Source of the DNA: Exiguobacterium sp. KRL4
GTDB taxonomy: Bacteria; Bacillota; Bacilli; Exiguobacteriales; Exiguobacteriaceae
Assembly: GCF_001870785.1 (NCBI RefSeq)
Contig: NZ_MOLV01000013.1
Coordinates: 30,627 to 94,626, forward strand
Reading direction: 5' to 3'
Length of the DNA stretch: 64,000 nt
Shown here: positions 60,199 through 64,000 of the stretch, in pieces
How the letters are laid out: each line of letters opens with the position of its first letter
Position numbering within the stretch: position 1 is the stretch's first letter
Translations under genes and position numbers: made by a program
The notes under the pieces: model-generated
The model's input: the letters and a program-made list of their open reading frames with translations, nothing else
The model's database searches: none
What the model was told of the DNA's origin: nothing

Positions 60199-61317
60199 TT
60201 ATGCCATTCTCCGGCCAATTACCCGGTACATCAGTTTGATTAGAATGAGCGTCGTAATAAGTGTGACAACGAGGACGGCAATCGGCAACAAGACCGGATA
60301 ACCGAAGACATTGACTGTCACATACTCCCGGAACAATACATAGACACTCAATGACTGACCTTGTGTGAATTGAAGCAATGTTCTAACCGAAGTCGGAGTC
60401 ATCGAATTAAATACCAAACTTTCTACTAGAAAAGGTCCTCCAATGATCAGACCGGATAGGAAAATAGCAACAACAGTCTGTTTGATCAACATTGACAAGA
60501 ATAAAACGACGATGACGAGAGAAATCGCAATCAACCACTGATACAAAATCGCGATTCCATACAATTCGCTCATCGACAATGGATAAGGGGAATCGTTGTA
60601 AACGAATTGAATGGCGATATTCCAACCAGGATACCCGCGGAAGAAACAAAGAAGTTGTACTAAGTTGTAAATCAGAATGATGCCGGTTATCAACGCGACG
60701 GATACAATCAGCTTTGCCGTCAATAATTGCTTTCTCCCGTAAGATGACGAATAAAGATAAGATACGACTCCCGTCTGGTATTCATTTGAAATACTGACAG
60801 CTGTTCCGAGAATCAAAATAACTGCTAACAGGGCATATCCACCTGTTCCTAAAAACGTGATCAATTGTTCAAAGGTTTGGTAGTTTCCAACTGGACGATA
60901 ATCGATCGATTCCATCAAATCTGCTTGTAAGCCGTATTGGTAGCTCTCGTATGAAGAAGTTGCGTTCGTTGCTTTTTTGCGTAAAGACGCAACACGTTGC
61001 GCTTGATTACGATCATTCTCTTCAGCGGATAAAACTGTAGCGTAAGTACCATTTTGCTTTAAATCTGCTAGTGTAATATCCGAACTCTTTTTAAAAGAAG
61101 CTATTCCCGATTCGGCGCGTTGAACCATTTCCGAGGTCAATTCTCCTTCAAACCCTTTGTTTATGCGTTCGGCATTGGATAATCCCATCCGTTGAAAAGA
61201 AATAACCAAGCCCACACAAAACACAAGGATGAGCATTACCCATAGAAAACGTTGTTGAAATACTTTATAAAATTCAAAGCGGACTAATTCTACCATTGTA
61301 GCCTCTGATTTTCTCAT
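60199..61317 (-). CDS. ABC-2 type exporter permease (second subunit)
   Basis: A 372-residue permease. TM1 is about residues 25-44, then an outer domain (about 45-155) and five further TM helices (about 160-182, 205-230, 250-280, 283-305, 340-365). The start LVRFEFYKVFQQRFLWVML matches the other permease ([17 protein letters not shown]), so they are paralogs. The ATGA overlap with the upstream permease (61314-61317) shows coupling; GGAGGGA precedes ATG 61317. Last gene of the exporter operon. Confidence 0.8.
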   Translation of the reverse strand: MRKSEATMVELVRFEFYKVFQQRFLWVMLILVFCVGLVISFQRMGLSNAERINKGFEGELTSEMVQRAESGIASFKKSSDITLADLKQNGTYATVLSAEENDRNQAQRVASLRKKATNATSSYESYQYGLQADLMESIDYRPVGNYQTFEQLITFLGTGGYALLAVILILGTAVSISNEYQTGVVSYLYSSSYGRKQLLTAKLIVSVALITGIILIYNLVQLLCFFRGYPGWNIAIQFVYNDSPYPLSMSELYGIAILYQWLIAISLVIVVLFLSMLIKQTVVAIFLSGLIIGGPFLVESLVFNSMTPTSVRTLLQFTQGQSLSVYVLFREYVTVNVFGYPVLLPIAVLVVTLITTLILIKLMYRVIGRRMA

Positions 61318-62420
61318 ACAGCTTCCCTCCGTTGACTCGCTCGATATAAGACTTTCAACACAATCAACGTCAGGAGAAACTGGACGAGTAGGATGATTAC
61401 CGGTAAGAACAAGGGAACTCCTATGTTAATCGTTTGATAAGTTTCAAAAACTTCTCTGGTTAAAAGGGAACGGCTTGGGAAAAACAAAATGATTTCCTTG
61501 AAGATTTCCGGGAAAAAAGTTTCCGGAATTACAAAATTATAGAGAAACGGAACGCCAACCAATAAACCTGACCAAATGATCGCCTGTATATGATTTTTTA
61601 CGAAAAAAGAAATTGCTAGCACCCAGATACCAAGTGAAATTAATACAATTGTTTGAAAAATAAACGACACGAAAATAAACTGCCCAATCGTAAACGGGTA
61701 TGGGGATTTAGACAAGCCGTCGATTACCTGTATTGGCGCAGACCAATCAATTATTCCGAAGCGATACCAAGAAAGACCGATAATCCCAAGATGTATCACT
61801 AAACTGACACCACTCAAAAATACAGACATAGAAAGTAGTTTAGCTGTCAGCAACCTTTTTCGACCATTAATTGAACTCAGCTGGTATTGATTAACGCCAG
61901 AAACATGTTCTTTCGAGTAAATAAAGGGAATCAAGATAAACATTGATAACAGCAAAACGGATACCCCAGCATTCGTCGTAAACAATGCGATGCTTTCAGC
62001 TGGGATATGGTATTTAATCATATCTAACTTGACATGCTGCAACAGCTTTATATGTAGTGTACGGTCTTTTTTCTCGAAATCAGTTATTACTGGTTCTCTC
62101 GATAGGACAGAAAGAGTCTGTGTTTTATAGAGTTGTGCTTCTTGAATATCTAATATACTGCCGATTGCTTTATTTTCATACAAAACATCCGGACCAAACT
62201 GGTTGTAAGTGTTATCATTGATTTTAGTGGCGTGGAGTTCAATTTTTTCAAACGCTTCGGCCGTCGCTGGACCTTCCCATGCAACGTACTTCGCCCTTAC
62301 ATTTGCTTCATCTTCCGAAAAGACAGAAGACATCAAATACAGCAATAGTGCTACGATGAATAGCAAAACAGTAATTGATTTACAGAGTTTGTACAATTCA
62401 AATCGAATCAACCGGCTCAT
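61314..62420 (-). CDS. ABC-2 type exporter permease (first subunit)
   Basis: A 368-residue permease of the same layout: TM1 about 13-32, an outer domain to about 150, then five TM helices. It differs enough from the second subunit to form a heterodimer. It is coupled to the ATPase upstream (overlap 62417-62420) and to the second permease downstream. GGAGC precedes ATG 62420. Confidence 0.8.
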   Translation of the reverse strand: MSRLIRFELYKLCKSITVLLFIVALLLYLMSSVFSEDEANVRAKYVAWEGPATAEAFEKIELHATKINDNTYNQFGPDVLYENKAIGSILDIQEAQLYKTQTLSVLSREPVITDFEKKDRTLHIKLLQHVKLDMIKYHIPAESIALFTTNAGVSVLLLSMFILIPFIYSKEHVSGVNQYQLSSINGRKRLLTAKLLSMSVFLSGVSLVIHLGIIGLSWYRFGIIDWSAPIQVIDGLSKSPYPFTIGQFIFVSFIFQTIVLISLGIWVLAISFFVKNHIQAIIWSGLLVGVPFLYNFVIPETFFPEIFKEIILFFPSRSLLTREVFETYQTINIGVPLFLPVIILLVQFLLTLIVLKVLYRASQRREAV

Positions 62421-63298
62421 GCACTTTTGCTCCGTTCGTCCAAGTGATACAAGTATAAATCTTCAAGTTGCGGCTCTTCTTGGACTGCCTCTGGATGCGG
62501 CAATTCTTTTGAAATAATCCGGACCCGATTTTTACCTTGTCTTGTTTGTTGAATTGACCCGATTTGATACGTGTCTTGTAAATCGAGCAATTCTTGATCA
62601 GTCACATCGACGGTCCAAATCTCAGTTGCGATTTCGTCTAACAACTCATACGGATTAGCTTGTTTGATAACATGTCCTTGCTTCATCAAAATGATTTCAC
62701 GAGCAATAGATCCAACATCGGATACGATATGGGTTGACAACAGCACAATCCGCTTTCGGGCAATCGAAGCAATCAAGTTCCGGAAATGGATACGCTCCTT
62801 CGGATCAAGCCCAGCTGTTGGCTCATCGATGATGAGGAGTTCCGGATCATTCAGCAACAATTGGGCAATCCCAATTCTTCGCTTCATGCCGCCAGAAAAA
62901 CTTTTCAGCTTTTTATTTGCATGTTCTGTCATGTTAACTGCTTCAAGAGCTGACATGACTTTTTTCTTTAGATCCTGTTTAGGTACACCTTTAACCGTTG
63001 CAAGATAACTTAAAAACTTAACGGCAGTAAAGTTTTCATAGATAGGTGTGTCTTGGGGAAGATATCCAATTTTTTCTCGGTAGGCATCGTCAAGCGGCGA
63101 TACCTCTTGTCCATCGATTAAAATCTTTCCTGATGATGGTTTGAGCAAACCCGCTAGAATTTTCATCAACGTCGATTTACCTGCTCCATTTTCCCCGAAT
63201 AAGGCATAAACGCCCGGTTCTAACGTGATATTTGCGTCAATCAATGCTTTTTTCCCATTTATGTATGTTTTTGAAGTATTTTGAATTTCAATCTTCAT
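62417..63298 (-). CDS. ABC exporter ATPase (NatA/BcrA-like)
   Basis: A 293-residue ABC ATPase. Walker [10 protein letters not shown] (about residues 35-43), Q-loop [18 protein letters not shown], signature [13 protein letters not shown] (about 131-143), Walker [14 protein letters not shown] (about 152-164) and STHIVSD are present. The C-terminal 80 residues form a beta-rich extension ([17 protein letters not shown]). AAGGAG precedes ATG 63298. It is the first gene of a three-gene exporter operon downstream of the secreted protein. Confidence 0.88.
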   Translation of the reverse strand: MKIEIQNTSKTYINGKKALIDANITLEPGVYALFGENGAGKSTLMKILAGLLKPSSGKILIDGQEVSPLDDAYREKIGYLPQDTPIYENFTAVKFLSYLATVKGVPKQDLKKKVMSALEAVNMTEHANKKLKSFSGGMKRRIGIAQLLLNDPELLIIDEPTAGLDPKERIHFRNLIASIARKRIVLLSTHIVSDVGSIAREIILMKQGHVIKQANPYELLDEIATEIWTVDVTDQELLDLQDTYQIGSIQQTRQGKNRVRIISKELPHPEAVQEEPQLEDLYLYHLDERSKSA

Positions 63299-63388
63299 GC
63301 AATCTAACTCCTTGAAAAAAATTATAAGATTTTTGAAGCCATCGGCGTATTATGTATTATATAAATCTAATCAATCAATTAATCGGTT

Positions 63389-63784
63389 TTAATCGTACCA
63401 TACAACATTAATTGAATCAGGATTTTTAGATACTTTACTAAAGTTTAAATATAACTCCTCTTTACCTGATTCAGAGTTGATTTCAGACCATGTAAGGCAG
63501 CTACTTCCTTTGCCAAGGGTTTTAGATGAATAAGTCTCATCTGGATTTGCAGGGTCTTGTTCTTTCAGTGTCACGCGATATTCATAATCAACATCTGAAA
63601 AACAAACTTTTACACCGCCACCATCCATTGATACTGCTGTCGTTGTAGTATCAGAATCTACAGTCCAACGTTGACTTGCTATATATTGCCATCCAGCTGA
63701 ATCTGCAAAAGCAGTATTTCCCACGAGCAGTAAACTACATACCGTAAGTCCACTTACAAATTTCTTTAATTTATTCATTTTCAT
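63389..63784 (-). CDS. Small secreted protein with two cysteines
   Basis: A 131-residue protein with a Sec-type signal peptide (about residues 1-27, cleavage after FADSAG-like AFA). The mature 104 residues are beta-rich, with one Cys in VKVCFSD and one in SSCLTW, so a single disulfide is possible, and an aromatic end INVVWYD. GGAGGT precedes ATG 63784. It lies 90 bases upstream of the ABC exporter operon on the same strand, in AT-rich sequence. It could be a bacteriocin-like or signalling product or a substrate-binding partner; no family is recognised. Confidence 0.65.
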   Translation of the reverse strand: MKMNKLKKFVSGLTVCSLLLVGNTAFADSAGWQYIASQRWTVDSDTTTTAVSMDGGGVKVCFSDVDYEYRVTLKEQDPANPDETYSSKTLGKGSSCLTWSEINSESGKEELYLNFSKVSKNPDSINVVWYD

Positions 63785-64000
63785 GATTGTACCTCCAGTT
63801 ATAATATCCGATGGCTTTAAAAATACAACAATCTAATTAAATGTATTTTAAAAGGTAAAATTCGCTTCTGAAATGGATTTTATATACATTTACTAAGTTT
63901 TACAATAGTTTTTGCTGGTTTCAGTTCTTAATACTTATCTCATTTAAAAATTAGGGTAAAAATGCCTTTGTTTTTCGTTTGACGAATTGTAATATTAAGT
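63785..64000. other. AT-rich right edge of the window
   Basis: It holds the upstream region of the secreted-protein gene. No other gene, RNA or clear promoter match is seen. Confidence 0.5.

Noticed and set aside
63389..63784. Lactococcin-972-like bacteriocin
   Set aside because: The ABC neighbourhood is similar, but the mature protein lacks the aromatic YYNFW-like end and is longer, and no seven-TM immunity protein is present.
1..64000. CRISPR arrays, tRNA or rRNA genes, prophage, riboswitches
   Set aside because: No regular short repeats with spacers, no cloverleaf or rRNA sequence, no phage genes, and no riboswitch core that I could recognise in the intergenic regions.

Overview
The window looks like chromosomal DNA of a low-to-mid GC Firmicute, most likely Exiguobacterium or a close relative. 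This is inferred from the strong AGGAGG-type ribosome sites with frequent TTG and GTG starts, the many short lipoproteins and small membrane proteins, and the HemAT, FetAB, YkvA, DUF1272, DUF2200, DUF4188 and DUF4362 family content. No database search was possible. There are no rRNA or tRNA genes, no CRISPR array and no phage. Most of the window is ordinary accessory and housekeeping chromosome in short operons of one to three genes, usually joined by ATGA overlaps and closed by strong hairpin terminators.

Layout. 1-5.1 kb: ClC chloride transporter, small K+ channel, P-loop kinase, YkvA protein, aminoglycoside-phosphotransferase-like protein and a quinone-oxidoreductase-type dehydrogenase. 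5.2-13.2 kb: two paralogous large lipoproteins (one frameshifted), small DUF genes, alpha/beta hydrolase, M50-type protease, an Lrp/APH pair and a PadR/DUF4188 pair. 13.4-25.2 kb: ArsR-type/MFS operon, GNAT, PAS-chemoreceptor, VOC/MBL pair, PspC, a beta-helix lipoprotein, a second frameshifted lipoprotein and a MarR-SDR-SDR operon with an operator lying over its promoter. 25.4-30.2 kb: membrane chemoreceptor with a sigma-D-like promoter, and small surface proteins, one broken by an amber codon. 30.4-36.9 kb: a 1,236-residue FtsX-type permease with two extracellular C-terminal repeats and no ATPase beside it, a DMT exporter and small membrane proteins. 37.2-45.8 kb: FetAB-like exporter, YciI, several GNATs, NUDIX, MFS, another frameshifted membrane protein and an epimerase. 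46.0-50.4 kb: a matched c-di-GMP pair, one EAL protein with a dead GGDEF and one intact PAS-GGDEF protein. 50.4-51.7 kb: a tnpB-only IS200/IS605-type element whose TnpB has an early ochre codon and an internal zinc-finger deletion. 51.9-60.1 kb: MarR/DUF3147, lipoproteins, a protein made of homing-endonuclease-associated repeats, HemAT, ArsR/SRPBCC, LysR and two SDRs. 60.2-63.8 kb: an AT-rich three-gene ABC exporter beside a small secreted protein with two cysteines.

Common themes are taxis and second-messenger signalling (three chemoreceptors, one DGC and one PDE), many single-gene regulators next to the enzymes they probably control, and small envelope proteins. Four of the envelope protein genes are interrupted, by indels or by a stop codon. 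The best leads are the 17-bp perfect hairpin sitting exactly on one frameshift (a possible quasipalindrome-templated mutation), the orphan giant permease with a 38-codon coupled leader ORF, the decayed TnpB with its structured 3' end, and the exporter with its secreted protein at the right edge.
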